Shown piece by piece: positions 28,761 to 37,899 of a stretch of DNA of 64,000 bases (positions within the stretch are counted from its first letter, which is position 1; each line of letters starts with the position of its first letter). This stretch comes from Bartonella sp. M0177. Lineage in GTDB: Bacteria; Pseudomonadota; Alphaproteobacteria; Rhizobiales; Rhizobiaceae. Below the pieces are notes generated by a model. The model made no database searches. It saw only the letters and a list, made by a program, of their open reading frames with translations, and was not told where the DNA came from. Location: the NCBI RefSeq assembly GCF_016102285.1, contig NZ_JACFOY010000001.1:248001-312000 (forward strand), given 5' to 3'. The position numbers were made by a program, and so were the translations under genes.

Positions 28761-30272
28761 ATGTTGCGTAAGATGTCAAATTTGAATGGGATTGTTTCTG
28801 GTGAAACCAAAGTAAATGATGATGTCCATCATTTGGTTGCACAAGATGAAGGGGACGAACTTTTTGCACGTGTTATGGCGCAGCTGAAAGTTCATGTCGG
28901 TAATGAGGCTTATACGAGCTGGTTCGGTCGTCTGCAACTCGATGAATTCAGCCGCAGCCAAGTACGACTTTCTGTTCCGACAGCTTTTTTACGTTCATGG
29001 ATTACCAACCATTATTCGACCATTCTGACCGAGCTATGGCGTCAGGAATGCCCGACGCTGTTGCGGGTTGACGTTGTTGTACGCGGAATGAATCGTGTGG
29101 TTAAACATCATGCTCCGCGAAAAGAAGAAGAGACGCATGTTCAAAGCCAGCAGGAAAACATGGTTGTTTCGTCTTCTCATGGCCGCACAGAACGGTTTTC
29201 CGGAGAAGCCCAGCAGAGTGTTTTTGGTTCACCGCTTGATTCGCGCTATACCTTCGATACCTTTGTTGAAGGTCCGTCCAATCGCGTAGCTCTTGCTGCA
29301 GCCCGTTCGATTGCCGAAAGCCATAAAAGTGCTTTGCGCTTCAACCCGCTTTTCATCCATGCAGCTGTAGGCTTGGGAAAAACCCATCTTTTGCAAGCAA
29401 TTGCGGCTGCTGCTTTGCAGCGTCCAACGCCTGTACGTGTCATCTATTTGACGGCCGAATATTTTATGTGGCGTTTTGCAACGGCGATCCGCGATAACAA
29501 TGCCTTGTCATTTAAAGAACAATTGCGAGATATCGACCTCCTTATTATTGACGATATGCAATTTTTACAGGGCAAATCGATTCAGCATGAATTCTGTCAT
29601 TTGCTCAATATGTTGCTTGATAGTGCAAAACAGGTTGTCGTGGCAGCCGATAGGGCGCCAGCCGAGCTCGAATCATTGGATGTCAGAGTGCGTTCGCGTT
29701 TGCAAGGTGGTGTTTCGCTCGAAATTGAGTCGCCTGATTATGACATGCGGCTCGAGATGTTGCGCAAGCGCTTGAAAGCAGCCCAACATGATGATCCCTC
29801 TATTTCAATCCCCGACGAGGTTTTGTCTCATATTGCAAGAACAGTTTCCGGTTCGGGGCGTGATCTTGAAGGGGCATTCAACCAGCTTCTGTTCCGTCAA
29901 TCTTTTGAGCCGGATCTATCGCTCAATCGTATTGATGAATTGTTGGACCATCTAACGCGCTCCGGCGAACCCAAGCGGATTCGTATCGAAGAAATCCAGC
30001 GTGTTGTGGCCCGTCATTATAATGTTTCCAAGCAGGATTTGTTGTCGAATCGCCGTACGCGGACAATTGTTAAACCGCGTCAGGTTGCGATGTATCTTGC
30101 AAAAATGATGACACCACGCTCGCTTCCGGAAATTGGTCGTCGCTTTGGTGGACGTGATCACACAACTGTCCTTCATGCAGTGCGCAAGATTGAAGATATG
30201 GTTGGTGCCGATCAGCAATTGGCCAAAGAATTGGAGCTCTTGAAGCGCCTGATTGATGAGCAATCGGCTTGA
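28761..30272 (+). CDS. dnaA: Chromosomal replication initiator DnaA
   Basis: The AAA+ initiator that melts the chromosomal origin. The product is about 503 residues. Domain I includes [19 protein letters not shown]. An AAA+ domain has Walker [16 protein letters not shown] and Walker [15 protein letters not shown], and the C-terminal domain carries the DNA-binding signature [16 protein letters not shown]. The frame is open from TTG 28743; ATGs at 28761 and 28773 are both plausible because a GAGAGA lies at 28755-28760. The region upstream carries a DnaA box, suggesting autoregulation. Confidence 0.96.
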   Translation: MLRKMSNLNGIVSGETKVNDDVHHLVAQDEGDELFARVMAQLKVHVGNEAYTSWFGRLQLDEFSRSQVRLSVPTAFLRSWITNHYSTILTELWRQECPTLLRVDVVVRGMNRVVKHHAPRKEEETHVQSQQENMVVSSSHGRTERFSGEAQQSVFGSPLDSRYTFDTFVEGPSNRVALAAARSIAESHKSALRFNPLFIHAAVGLGKTHLLQAIAAAALQRPTPVRVIYLTAEYFMWRFATAIRDNNALSFKEQLRDIDLLIIDDMQFLQGKSIQHEFCHLLNMLLDSAKQVVVAADRAPAELESLDVRVRSRLQGGVSLEIESPDYDMRLEMLRKRLKAAQHDDPSISIPDEVLSHIARTVSGSGRDLEGAFNQLLFRQSFEPDLSLNRIDELLDHLTRSGEPKRIRIEEIQRVVARHYNVSKQDLLSNRRTRTIVKPRQVAMYLAKMMTPRSLPEIGRRFGGRDHTTVLHAVRKIEDMVGADQQLAKELELLKRLIDEQSA

Positions 30273-30378
30273 ACAGGCCTTCGGGAGAACAAGTCTCGAT
30301 AGACTCTGTCAGAGAGTAGTATCTTGTATTTTATGCAAGAATATTGCCAATCTGATTTTTATCTGTTTTTCTTGTAGG

Positions 30379-30405
30379 GTGATTCCTTGGCTTAAAAGGA
30401 ATCAC
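30379..30405. repeat. Perfect hairpin between dnaA and dnaN containing paired GANTC sites
   Basis: GTGATTCCTT (30379-30388) pairs with AAGGAATCAC (30396-30405) around a seven-base loop. Each arm carries a GANTC site (GATTC and GAATC). A third site, GACTC, is at 30302-30306. No T tract follows. Confidence 0.75.
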
Positions 30406-30469
30406 TACATCTTGTGTTATTCAGTTAGAAATCTTTTTAATTGGCAGAACAATTTAGAGAGTGTCCAAT

Positions 30470-31588
30470 ATGCGCATTACAGTCGATCGTAGCCATCTGT
30501 TAAAATCTCTCGGCCGTGTTCATCGCGTCGTCGAACGGCGCAATACGATTCCTATTCTGTCCAATGTGCTTATCAATACAGTCAATTCCGGTGTCGAATT
30601 GCAGGCAACCGACCTTGATCTTGAGGTCACTGAAACAACATCAGCAAATATCGAACAAGCAGGTTCGACAACTGTTCCTGCCCACCTCCTTTACGAAATC
30701 GTGCGCAAACTTCCCGAAGGTGGCGAGATTATGCTTTCGGTTTCCGACGACGGCAATGCTATGCAAGTCGTTTCTGGACGCTCGAACTTCCGTTTACAAT
30801 GCTTGCCTAAAGAGGACTTTCCGGAACTTAATGCCGGAGATTTCAGCCATAGTTTTAGTTTATCGGCTGCGGCTTTAAAACGGTTAATCGACTGCACACA
30901 ATTTGCTATTTCCACCGAGGAAACGCGTTATTATCTCAATGGTATCTATTTTCACGTCATTGACGATAAAGGCCTGAAAATACGTACAGTTGCGACCGAT
31001 GGTCACCGTTTGGCCGAAGCGGAAACCGACGCACCGTCGGGTTCTGAAGGAATGCCCGGTGTTATTATTCCTCGTAAAGCTGTAGGCGAATTGCAGAAAT
31101 TGTTGGGAGAGGAAGCCGAAAGCGAAATAAAGATAGAGGTTTCCGAAACAAAAATACGTTTCACGATTGCTTCTGTCGTGCTGACATCGAAATTGATAGA
31201 CGGGACATTTCCCGATTATCAACGTGTTATCCCCTTGGGCAATGACAAAAAGCTGACGATCAACCGTCAAAGTTTTGCTGCGGCAGTCGACCGTGTATCG
31301 ACCATTTCCAGTGATCGCGGGCGTGCTGTTAAATTGACAATCGAAAATGGCCAATTGACACTCACGGTTAATAATCCGGATTCGGGAAGTGCAGAAGACC
31401 AGATTGCTGCCGATTATGAAGGTGAACCGCTGGAAATCGGCTTCAATTCCAAATATCTCCTTGATATTATGGCACAACTCAACGGTGAAAACGCGGTATT
31501 CATGCTCGCCGATGCAGGTGCACCAACGCTTATTCGCGATAGTGACGATGCTGATGCCCTTTACGTTTTAATGCCAATGCGTGTTTAG
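30470..31588 (+). CDS. dnaN: DNA polymerase III beta subunit (sliding clamp)
   Basis: The ring-shaped processivity clamp of 372 residues, made of three similar domains. It begins MRITVDRSHLLKSLGRVHRVVERRNTIPILSNVL and includes VATDGHRLAEAE and the C-terminal ALYVLMPMRV. The ATG at 30470 matches homologues; a GTG three codons earlier is in frame but less likely. dnaA-dnaN-recF order is preserved, and the recF frame overlaps the end of dnaN. Confidence 0.97.
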   Translation: MRITVDRSHLLKSLGRVHRVVERRNTIPILSNVLINTVNSGVELQATDLDLEVTETTSANIEQAGSTTVPAHLLYEIVRKLPEGGEIMLSVSDDGNAMQVVSGRSNFRLQCLPKEDFPELNAGDFSHSFSLSAAALKRLIDCTQFAISTEETRYYLNGIYFHVIDDKGLKIRTVATDGHRLAEAETDAPSGSEGMPGVIIPRKAVGELQKLLGEEAESEIKIEVSETKIRFTIASVVLTSKLIDGTFPDYQRVIPLGNDKKLTINRQSFAAAVDRVSTISSDRGRAVKLTIENGQLTLTVNNPDSGSAEDQIAADYEGEPLEIGFNSKYLLDIMAQLNGENAVFMLADAGAPTLIRDSDDADALYVLMPMRV

Positions 31589-31595
31589 AGAACGA

Positions 31596-32879
31596 ATGGT
31601 AGATGACTCTGGCAGAAGCGCTGCAAAGGTTTTTATCCGGCAGCTTAAGCTGACCAATTACCGTAATTATCGAAGTTTTTCTGCCGATTTTTCCGACCGG
31701 ATTGTGATCTTCACCGGACATAACGGTGCGGGTAAAACCAATCTTCTTGAAGCCTTGTCTTTTCTTTCGCCAGGGCGAGGTTTGCGTCGGGCGCCTTACG
31801 ATAGTGTCATTCGTGCCAATCAGCCATCCGGTGTCGGCGAACAAATAGCGCCGGAAGATCGGGGTTCGACCGGCTCATTGCAGGCTGAACAAAGACTTCA
31901 AAAAGAGGCAACCGGATTGGAAAATGCACCAAGCGGTCATGATGCGACACCTGTCCAAAAAGGAGCGGACGGATTTGTCATTTTTGCCCAATTGCATTCG
32001 GCACTTTATGGAAATGTCAATATCGGTACGGCGAGTGACACTGTCTCGAACGGTCGCAAAGTGCGAATTAACGGGGAAAGTGTTGCTTCTGACAGACTCA
32101 CCGAATATTGCAGGGTGAGCTGGCTTGTTCCATCCATGGACGGTTTATTTACCGGTTCTGCAAGTGACCGAAGGCGTTTTCTCGATCGCATGGTTCTGGC
32201 AATTGATCCCGCGCACGCTCGCCGCGTGTCGGATTTTGAAAAAGCAATGAGAGCCAGAAATCGGCTTTTAGTCGATGGGAATCGCGACGAATACTGGTTC
32301 AATGCATTGGAAACGCAAATGGCAGAACTCGCGGTTGCCATTGCGGCAGCGCGTATGGATGTCGTAAGACTCATCACAAATATTGATAATTTTGATGCCG
32401 AAAACACATTTCCGGTACCACTGCTTGATCTTGAGGGAACTATTGAACATTCATTGACGAGGCAATCGGCAATTGATGTCGAAGAAGACTATAAACAACG
32501 CCTTCGCGATAAGCGGGAGCTTGATCGCACTGCCGGCCGAACGCTTGAAGGGCCGCATAGAAGCGACCTGCTGGTCTTTTACGCCAAAAAGAATATGCCG
32601 GCGGCGCTATGCTCCACGGGTGAACAAAAAGCCTTATTAACGGGACTCGTTCTTTCACACGCCCGATTGACAGCAGAAATTTCGGGTATGACACCGATTC
32701 TTCTGCTTGACGAGATGGCCGCCCATCTTGACCAGAAAAGGCGGGCAATATTATTTGATAGCCTTGATAAGCTTGGTGGCCAAACTTTTATGACCGGCAC
32801 CGATAGCGAGCTTTTTTCGGCATTGAAAGGCCGTGCGGAATTTTTCGAGATATCCGGTGGACAGTTTACCAAAATTTAA
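31596..32879 (+). CDS. recF: DNA replication and repair protein RecF
   Basis: An SMC-like ATPase that helps to load RecA at gaps with RecOR. The 427-residue product has Walker A TGHNGAGKTNLLEAL, the ABC-type signature STGEQKALLTGLVLSHA and Walker B ILLLDEMAAHLD. Most RecF proteins are about 360-385 residues; the excess is a hydrophilic insertion of about 45-50 residues after RRAPYDSVIRAN (nucleotides about 31825-31975). The frame is open from GTG 31581, overlapping dnaN, but the ATG at 31596 has a better-placed AGAG. Confidence 0.95.
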   Translation: MVDDSGRSAAKVFIRQLKLTNYRNYRSFSADFSDRIVIFTGHNGAGKTNLLEALSFLSPGRGLRRAPYDSVIRANQPSGVGEQIAPEDRGSTGSLQAEQRLQKEATGLENAPSGHDATPVQKGADGFVIFAQLHSALYGNVNIGTASDTVSNGRKVRINGESVASDRLTEYCRVSWLVPSMDGLFTGSASDRRRFLDRMVLAIDPAHARRVSDFEKAMRARNRLLVDGNRDEYWFNALETQMAELAVAIAAARMDVVRLITNIDNFDAENTFPVPLLDLEGTIEHSLTRQSAIDVEEDYKQRLRDKRELDRTAGRTLEGPHRSDLLVFYAKKNMPAALCSTGEQKALLTGLVLSHARLTAEISGMTPILLLDEMAAHLDQKRRAILFDSLDKLGGQTFMTGTDSELFSALKGRAEFFEISGGQFTKI

Positions 32880-32933
32880 GAAAATATCACCGACGTTAAG
32901 TAAACTCGTTCGAATATAGAGGGGATACTGACC

Positions 32934-33371
32934 ATGGCAAAAAAGATTACAGTACTCAATGGACCAAATCTGAACTTTTTAGGACAACGCGAACCGGCAA
33001 TTTACGGTCATGAAACATTGAAAGACATTGAAAATATGACGCGGGAATGCGCTCGTTCCCACGGGTTTGATGTCGATTTTTTACAGAGCAATTGCGAAGG
33101 CGAATTGGTTGGCTTTATTCAGGCAGCAATCGGAAAAAGCGTCGCAATCATCATTAATCCGGCAGCCTATAGCCATACTTCAATTGCCATACTCGACGCA
33201 TTGAAAATGTTTGAAGGGCTGGTTGTCGAAGTTCATTTGTCGAACATCCACAAAAGAGAAGCCTATCGCCACCATTCTTTTGTATCGGAAAGAGCCGATG
33301 CGGTTATTGCAGGTTGTGGAAGTGATGGTTACCGGTTCGCTGTTGAATATATCGTTCAGCACGATTTGTGA
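32934..33371 (+). CDS. aroQ: 3-dehydroquinate dehydratase, type II
   Basis: Dehydrates 3-dehydroquinate to 3-dehydroshikimate. The 145-residue type II enzyme shows VLNGPNLNFLGQREPAIYG (catalytic Tyr at the end), NPAAYSHTSIAILDAL and EVHLSNIHKREAYRHHSF. In many relatives aroQ leads an accB-accC operon; here it stands alone between recF and the cyo genes. Confidence 0.97.
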   Translation: MAKKITVLNGPNLNFLGQREPAIYGHETLKDIENMTRECARSHGFDVDFLQSNCEGELVGFIQAAIGKSVAIIINPAAYSHTSIAILDALKMFEGLVVEVHLSNIHKREAYRHHSFVSERADAVIAGCGSDGYRFAVEYIVQHDL

Positions 33372-33450
33372 ATCAAAAATCGTCGGAAAAACCGCGCAAT
33401 ATTGACGCAGGGGGGGACAAAATACTTGCGAATTTCCACCCAAAGAGTAA

Positions 33451-33526
33451 GACGTTGCCTAGATGATGCCACAATTGTCTTTGTGGCAACGTCAGTCCAA
33501 GTCGGGCTTCTATGTCTTTTTGGGAC
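33451..33526 (+). promoter_or_regulatory. Structured non-coding region upstream of cyoA
   Basis: GACGTTGCC (33451-33459) pairs with GGCAACGTC (33485-33493), enclosing a nested CCACAA/TTGTGG hairpin. A further GTCC...GGAC pairing follows (33495-33525). There is no clean terminator T tract; it may be a cyo leader or an aroQ 3' structure. Confidence 0.45.
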
Positions 33527-33642
33527 AAATATTCTGCCTGACGGGGAAAGTTGGAGAAGCGGAAAAGTCCGCTTTTTCGTGACGAATTAATTGAAATACC
33601 CTCGTGCAATAATATGCAATGCATATAAAGAGGCAGGTAGGA

Positions 33643-34623
33643 ATGAAGAACTTTGGTAAACTAACAGGGCTGCTGGGCGTCTTAACATCCGCTTTGCTCT
33701 TGTCGGGTTGTGAATTCGATGTTCTCGATCCGGCGGGCTATGTGGCGCGCCACGAGCTAATATTGATTACTACATGCGTTATCGTAATGGCTTGTATTGT
33801 CGTTCCCGTGATGATCGCTGTTGTCGCTTTCGCAATTAAATATCGTGCTACCAACACCCAAGCAGAATATCTGCCGGATTGGGGGCACTCCAAAAAAGTG
33901 GAAACCTTCATGTGGGGGATTCCGATTCTTGTTATTATTATTTTGGGTAGCTTGACAGCTTATTTCACTTATAAGCTGGAACCCTCAAAGCCGCTTGATA
34001 AGGCTGTTGCGGGAGCACAAGAACCACTCCAGATCGATGCTGTAGCACTCGATTGGAAATGGTTGTTTATCTATCCGCAATATGGCGTAGCTTCGATCAA
34101 CGAGATCTATGCACCCGAGAACCGTCAGGTTCTCATACAGTTGACTTCGGAAAATTCGGTTAACGCTTTCTGGGTTCCGCGTCTTGGTACAGTATTGTAT
34201 GCAATGCCGCAAATGAATGCGAAGTTGCACCTTATTGCTGACCGTCAAGGTGTATTCAAGGGTTCTTCCGCCAATTACAGTGGCGACGGTTTCTCCGAGA
34301 TGCACTTCAAGTGGAATTCTGTTGCTCAGGCAGATTTTGATAACTGGATTGCCAAAGCTCGTGAAAGCAAGGAAACGCTTGATCGTGCTGGATATCGTCA
34401 GCTTTCCTATTCGCCGAAAATGGGCGATGTTGCCGGTAAGCAAAAAGACGCTGAGGTTCGCTATTTCTCGCAAGTCGAAAAAGGTCTATACTATCGCATC
34501 GTGAACCGCTGCGTAGATAAAGACACTACTTGTAACGAAGATCAGATGAAACTTGCTGCAGCGAAATCTCTGTGGGGTGAACTCTGCTCCGTATTTGATC
34601 CCGGTGTGGTTCAGAAGAAATAA
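33643..34623 (+). CDS. cyoA: Cytochrome bo3 quinol oxidase subunit II
   Basis: A subunit of the terminal quinol oxidase that reduces oxygen and pumps protons. The 326-residue lipoprotein has a signal with lipobox LLLSGC (near residue 22), two transmembrane helices (about 41-65 and 84-106) and a C-terminal cupredoxin-like domain. The region where cytochrome c oxidases carry CuA cysteines reads ANYSGDGFSEMHF, so CuA is absent, as expected for a quinol oxidase. The start at 33643 has AGGTAGGA upstream; an in-frame ATG at 33619 is less likely. First gene of cyoABCD. Confidence 0.96.
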   Translation: MKNFGKLTGLLGVLTSALLLSGCEFDVLDPAGYVARHELILITTCVIVMACIVVPVMIAVVAFAIKYRATNTQAEYLPDWGHSKKVETFMWGIPILVIIILGSLTAYFTYKLEPSKPLDKAVAGAQEPLQIDAVALDWKWLFIYPQYGVASINEIYAPENRQVLIQLTSENSVNAFWVPRLGTVLYAMPQMNAKLHLIADRQGVFKGSSANYSGDGFSEMHFKWNSVAQADFDNWIAKARESKETLDRAGYRQLSYSPKMGDVAGKQKDAEVRYFSQVEKGLYYRIVNRCVDKDTTCNEDQMKLAAAKSLWGELCSVFDPGVVQKK

Positions 34624-34703
34624 AATTATCGAGGAAGGGGCATCTACCTTCTCGAAAGGTAACGTCCCCTCCAAACCGAAATTCATTTAATATGGGTTGA
34701 AAA

Positions 34704-36722
34704 ATGTTTGGAAGACTTACAGACCCTGTAGCCGGAGCGTTTCACGCGCTAACGAATGAGCCGATCGTCCTTTACACCTGCCTTGTTGTAGTTGCATTGG
34801 CCGTCGTTATTCTTGCCGCTATTACGCTGCTTGGCTGGTGGGGAATATTGTGGCGCAATTGGATCACATCTGTTGATCACAAGCGCGTCGGCATTATGTA
34901 TATTGTCCTCGCAATTGTCATGCTTGTCCGTGGCTTTGCAGATGCTATCATGATGCGTACACACCAAGCGTTCGCGCTTGGATCAGAGACTGCGGGTTAT
35001 TTACCGCCTGATCACTTTGACCAGATTTTCTCGGCACACGGCACAATCATGATTTTCTTCATGGCAACGCCGCTATTGTTCGGTATTTTGAACTATGTTC
35101 TGCCGCTGCAACTCGGTGCTCGCGATGTGGCCTTTCCATTTGCCAACAACCTTGGCTTCTGGATTACATGCGCCGGTGCGATTCTGATCAACATTTCACT
35201 TGGTATCGGTAACTTTGGCCGCGGTGGCTGGTTGATGTATCCACCTTTCTCGGAATTGCTGAATAGCCCGGACACAGGTGTTGACTATTATCTGTGGTCA
35301 CTGCAGCTATCCGGTATTGCGACGACAATGGGTGCTGTCAACTTTGTTGCCACTATCATCAAATGTCGCGCTCCCGGAATGACAATGTGGAAGATGCCGG
35401 TATTCTGCTGGTGCGCATTGGTTTCGAACGTTCTTATCCTTATCATTTATCCGCCGTTAACAGTTGCTTATGCACTGCTCGCCGGTGATCGTTACCTTGA
35501 TATGAACTTCTTCACCAATACAGCCGGTGGTAACCCGATGGTCTGGATCAACTACGTTTGGATTTTCGGTCACCCGGAAGTTTACGTTCTGGTTGTTCCT
35601 GCATTCGGTATCATTTCCGAAATCGTTCCGACATTCTCGTCAAAACGCCTTTTCGGTTATACCTCGATGGTTTGGGCCGTCCTTGTTATCTTGATCCTCT
35701 CGATCATTGTCTGGGGACACCACTTCTTCACAATGGGTGGCGGCGAAGCCGTTAATACCTTCTTCGGTACTGCAACCATGATTATTGCTATCCCGACCGG
35801 TGTTAAGGTCTTCAACTGGCTCTTCACCATGTATAAAGGACGCATCCGTTTTGAACCTCCGATGTTGTGGTGCATGGGTATGATGTTCACCTTTGTTGGT
35901 GGCGGTCTTACCGGTGTTCTGCTTTCGATCGTTCCTTCGGACTGGCAGTTCCACAACTCCTTGTTCCTGGTTGCCCACTTCCACCACACAATTCTTGGTG
36001 GTGTTGTGTTCGCTTACCTCGGTGCATTGGCGTTCTGGTTCCCGAAAGCTTTCGGTGTCAAGCCGAACCGCGCATTGGGTATTGCTTCGTTCTGGTGCTG
36101 GTTCATCGGCTTCTACGTAGCATTCTTCCCGATCTACGCAGTTGGTTTGATGGGTGCAACACGTCGTTTGCAGCACTATGTCGAACCAAGCTGGCAGCCT
36201 TTGTTCATGACAGCAGCTGTTGGTGCGTTTATCATCCTTCTCGGTATCCTGTGCTTTGTTCTGCAGGTATTGATCGCCATCTGGTATGGCATCAAGCATA
36301 AAGGCAAATTGCCGATCACACAGAACGATCCGTGGGGCGATGCCCGTACTTTGGAATGGTCAATCTCTTGCCCGCCTCCTGCTTACAACTTTGCTACAGT
36401 CCCTGTCGTTCAAGCGGACGATGCCTATTGGGATATGAAACAACGCGGTGAGCATCGTAAGACTTCGGGCTTCGAGAAGATCCATATGCCTTCCAACACG
36501 ATTGCAGGCTTCATTTCCGGCATGTTGATGTTGGTACTTGGCTTCTCTCTCGTATGGCACATCTGGTGGCTGGCTGTAATTACGTTCGTTGGCTTCATTT
36601 TGACCATTCTGCTTCATTCGCTGAATGGAAACCATGCAGGCTATTACATCTCGGCTGAGGAAGTACAGAAGACTGAAGACGAATTCAGCGCTGTTCTTAA
36701 AGCACAAGGAGTAAAAGCATGA
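34704..36722 (+). CDS. cyoB: Cytochrome bo3 quinol oxidase subunit I
   Basis: The catalytic haem-copper subunit of 672 residues, with about 14-15 transmembrane helices. Ligand motifs are visible: FSAHGTIMIFFMATP (low-spin haem His), WIFGHPEVYVLVVPAFG (CuB His and the His-Tyr crosslink), WGHHFFTMG (two CuB His) and VAHFHHTILGG (haem His). It overlaps cyoC by an ATGA junction. Confidence 0.97.
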   Translation: MFGRLTDPVAGAFHALTNEPIVLYTCLVVVALAVVILAAITLLGWWGILWRNWITSVDHKRVGIMYIVLAIVMLVRGFADAIMMRTHQAFALGSETAGYLPPDHFDQIFSAHGTIMIFFMATPLLFGILNYVLPLQLGARDVAFPFANNLGFWITCAGAILINISLGIGNFGRGGWLMYPPFSELLNSPDTGVDYYLWSLQLSGIATTMGAVNFVATIIKCRAPGMTMWKMPVFCWCALVSNVLILIIYPPLTVAYALLAGDRYLDMNFFTNTAGGNPMVWINYVWIFGHPEVYVLVVPAFGIISEIVPTFSSKRLFGYTSMVWAVLVILILSIIVWGHHFFTMGGGEAVNTFFGTATMIIAIPTGVKVFNWLFTMYKGRIRFEPPMLWCMGMMFTFVGGGLTGVLLSIVPSDWQFHNSLFLVAHFHHTILGGVVFAYLGALAFWFPKAFGVKPNRALGIASFWCWFIGFYVAFFPIYAVGLMGATRRLQHYVEPSWQPLFMTAAVGAFIILLGILCFVLQVLIAIWYGIKHKGKLPITQNDPWGDARTLEWSISCPPPAYNFATVPVVQADDAYWDMKQRGEHRKTSGFEKIHMPSNTIAGFISGMLMLVLGFSLVWHIWWLAVITFVGFILTILLHSLNGNHAGYYISAEEVQKTEDEFSAVLKAQGVKA

Positions 36723-37408
36723 GCGCTACAGCAGTAACAACCGCTCACGCGGAAAACCACCACGACGGTAGTTCGACAATGGTCTTCGGGTTCTGGGTTT
36801 ATATCCTTTCCGACTTGATCCTGTTTGCAACTCTGTTCGCCACATTTGCAGTGTTCGCCTCCGCTTACGGCGGCGGCCCTGCAGGCAAAGACTTCATCGA
36901 GCTGCCTTATGTGCTTTGTGAAACAGCTTTGCTGCTGTTCTCTTCAATCACCTACGGCATGGCAATGGTGCAGGTTCGTAATGGTAATCTCGGCGGGGTA
37001 AAAACCTGGCTCGTTATTACCTTCATTCTCGGCCTCGCATTTATTGGAATGGAATTGAATGAATTCCATAAGCTGCTCGGGGGCGTTATGGAGAACGGCG
37101 AATTGAAGTCCGTTTTCTTCTTCGATCCGAATGCTTATGCAGGTGTTGATCCCGAGACCGGTGTTCGCGTATTCGGTAAAGAAGTTCTGTCGGCTTATTG
37201 GTCGTCATTCTTCATGCTGGTTGGCACACACGGTATTCACGTTACGACCGGCTTGATCTGGATGGTATTGATGTTTTTCCATCTTGGCCGTCACGGTTTG
37301 GATAAAGATAACAAGACTCGCTTGTCCTGTCTTTCTATCTTCTGGCACTTCCTTGACATTATCTGGGTTGGTGTCTTCACAGCCGTCTATCTTTTGGGAG
37401 CACTATAA
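36719..37408 (+). CDS. cyoC: Cytochrome bo3 quinol oxidase subunit III
   Basis: A five-helix membrane subunit of 229 residues from the subunit III family, with VFGFWVYILSDLILFATLFATF and the C-terminal GTHGIHVTTGLIWMVLMFF motif followed by FWHFLDIIWVGVFT. It starts at an ATG overlapping the cyoB stop and ends in a TAATG overlap with cyoD. Confidence 0.96.
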   Translation: MSATAVTTAHAENHHDGSSTMVFGFWVYILSDLILFATLFATFAVFASAYGGGPAGKDFIELPYVLCETALLLFSSITYGMAMVQVRNGNLGGVKTWLVITFILGLAFIGMELNEFHKLLGGVMENGELKSVFFFDPNAYAGVDPETGVRVFGKEVLSAYWSSFFMLVGTHGIHVTTGLIWMVLMFFHLGRHGLDKDNKTRLSCLSIFWHFLDIIWVGVFTAVYLLGAL

Positions 37409-37842
37409 TGAGCGAACATGAAGAAGCACACGGTGTAACAACCGGCAAATACATGGTCGGATTCATTCTGGCTGTTATATTGACCCTCGCTTCATTCATT
37501 CCTGTTATGCAAGGAATGCTTGATAACTGGGCAGTCAGCACCAAGGTTATTTACCTCATTGGCATGGCTCTCATTCAGATATTCGTCCAGATCGTTTTCT
37601 TCCTTCACCTCAACCAAGGTCCGGATGCGAAGTGGATGGTCGGTTCAATGTGGTTTGGTGCGCTCTGCGTATTCATCGTTCTCGGTGGTACATGGTGGGC
37701 AATTTCTCACCTGAACTACAATATGATGGGCGGTTCGGGCCGTATTGTTCAGCCTGATATTATCGATCAGGTTCCGGGTGGTAGTCCGGTAGCACCTTCA
37801 ACGGAAGCTGCTCCTGCTACACCGGCAGCACCTGCTCAATAA
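37408..37842 (+). CDS. cyoD: Cytochrome bo3 quinol oxidase subunit IV
   Basis: The small subunit, with three transmembrane helices in the first 105 residues (LIGMALIQIFVQIVFFLHLNQG is typical). At 144 residues it is longer than E. coli CyoD (about 109) because of an Ala/Pro-rich hydrophilic C-terminal tail (about residues 111-144). It ends the operon at a strong terminator; no cyoE haem O synthase gene follows. Confidence 0.94.
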   Translation: MSEHEEAHGVTTGKYMVGFILAVILTLASFIPVMQGMLDNWAVSTKVIYLIGMALIQIFVQIVFFLHLNQGPDAKWMVGSMWFGALCVFIVLGGTWWAISHLNYNMMGGSGRIVQPDIIDQVPGGSPVAPSTEAAPATPAAPAQ

Positions 37843-37870
37843 TACGATTATGTAACAATTAAACAGTTGA

Positions 37871-37899
37871 AAGCCCCGCTACCAAGCGGGGCTTTTTTT
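37871..37899 (+). terminator. Rho-independent terminator of cyoABCD
   Basis: AAGCCCCGCT / AGCGGGGCTT with an ACCA-type loop, followed by a T tract. Confidence 0.94.
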
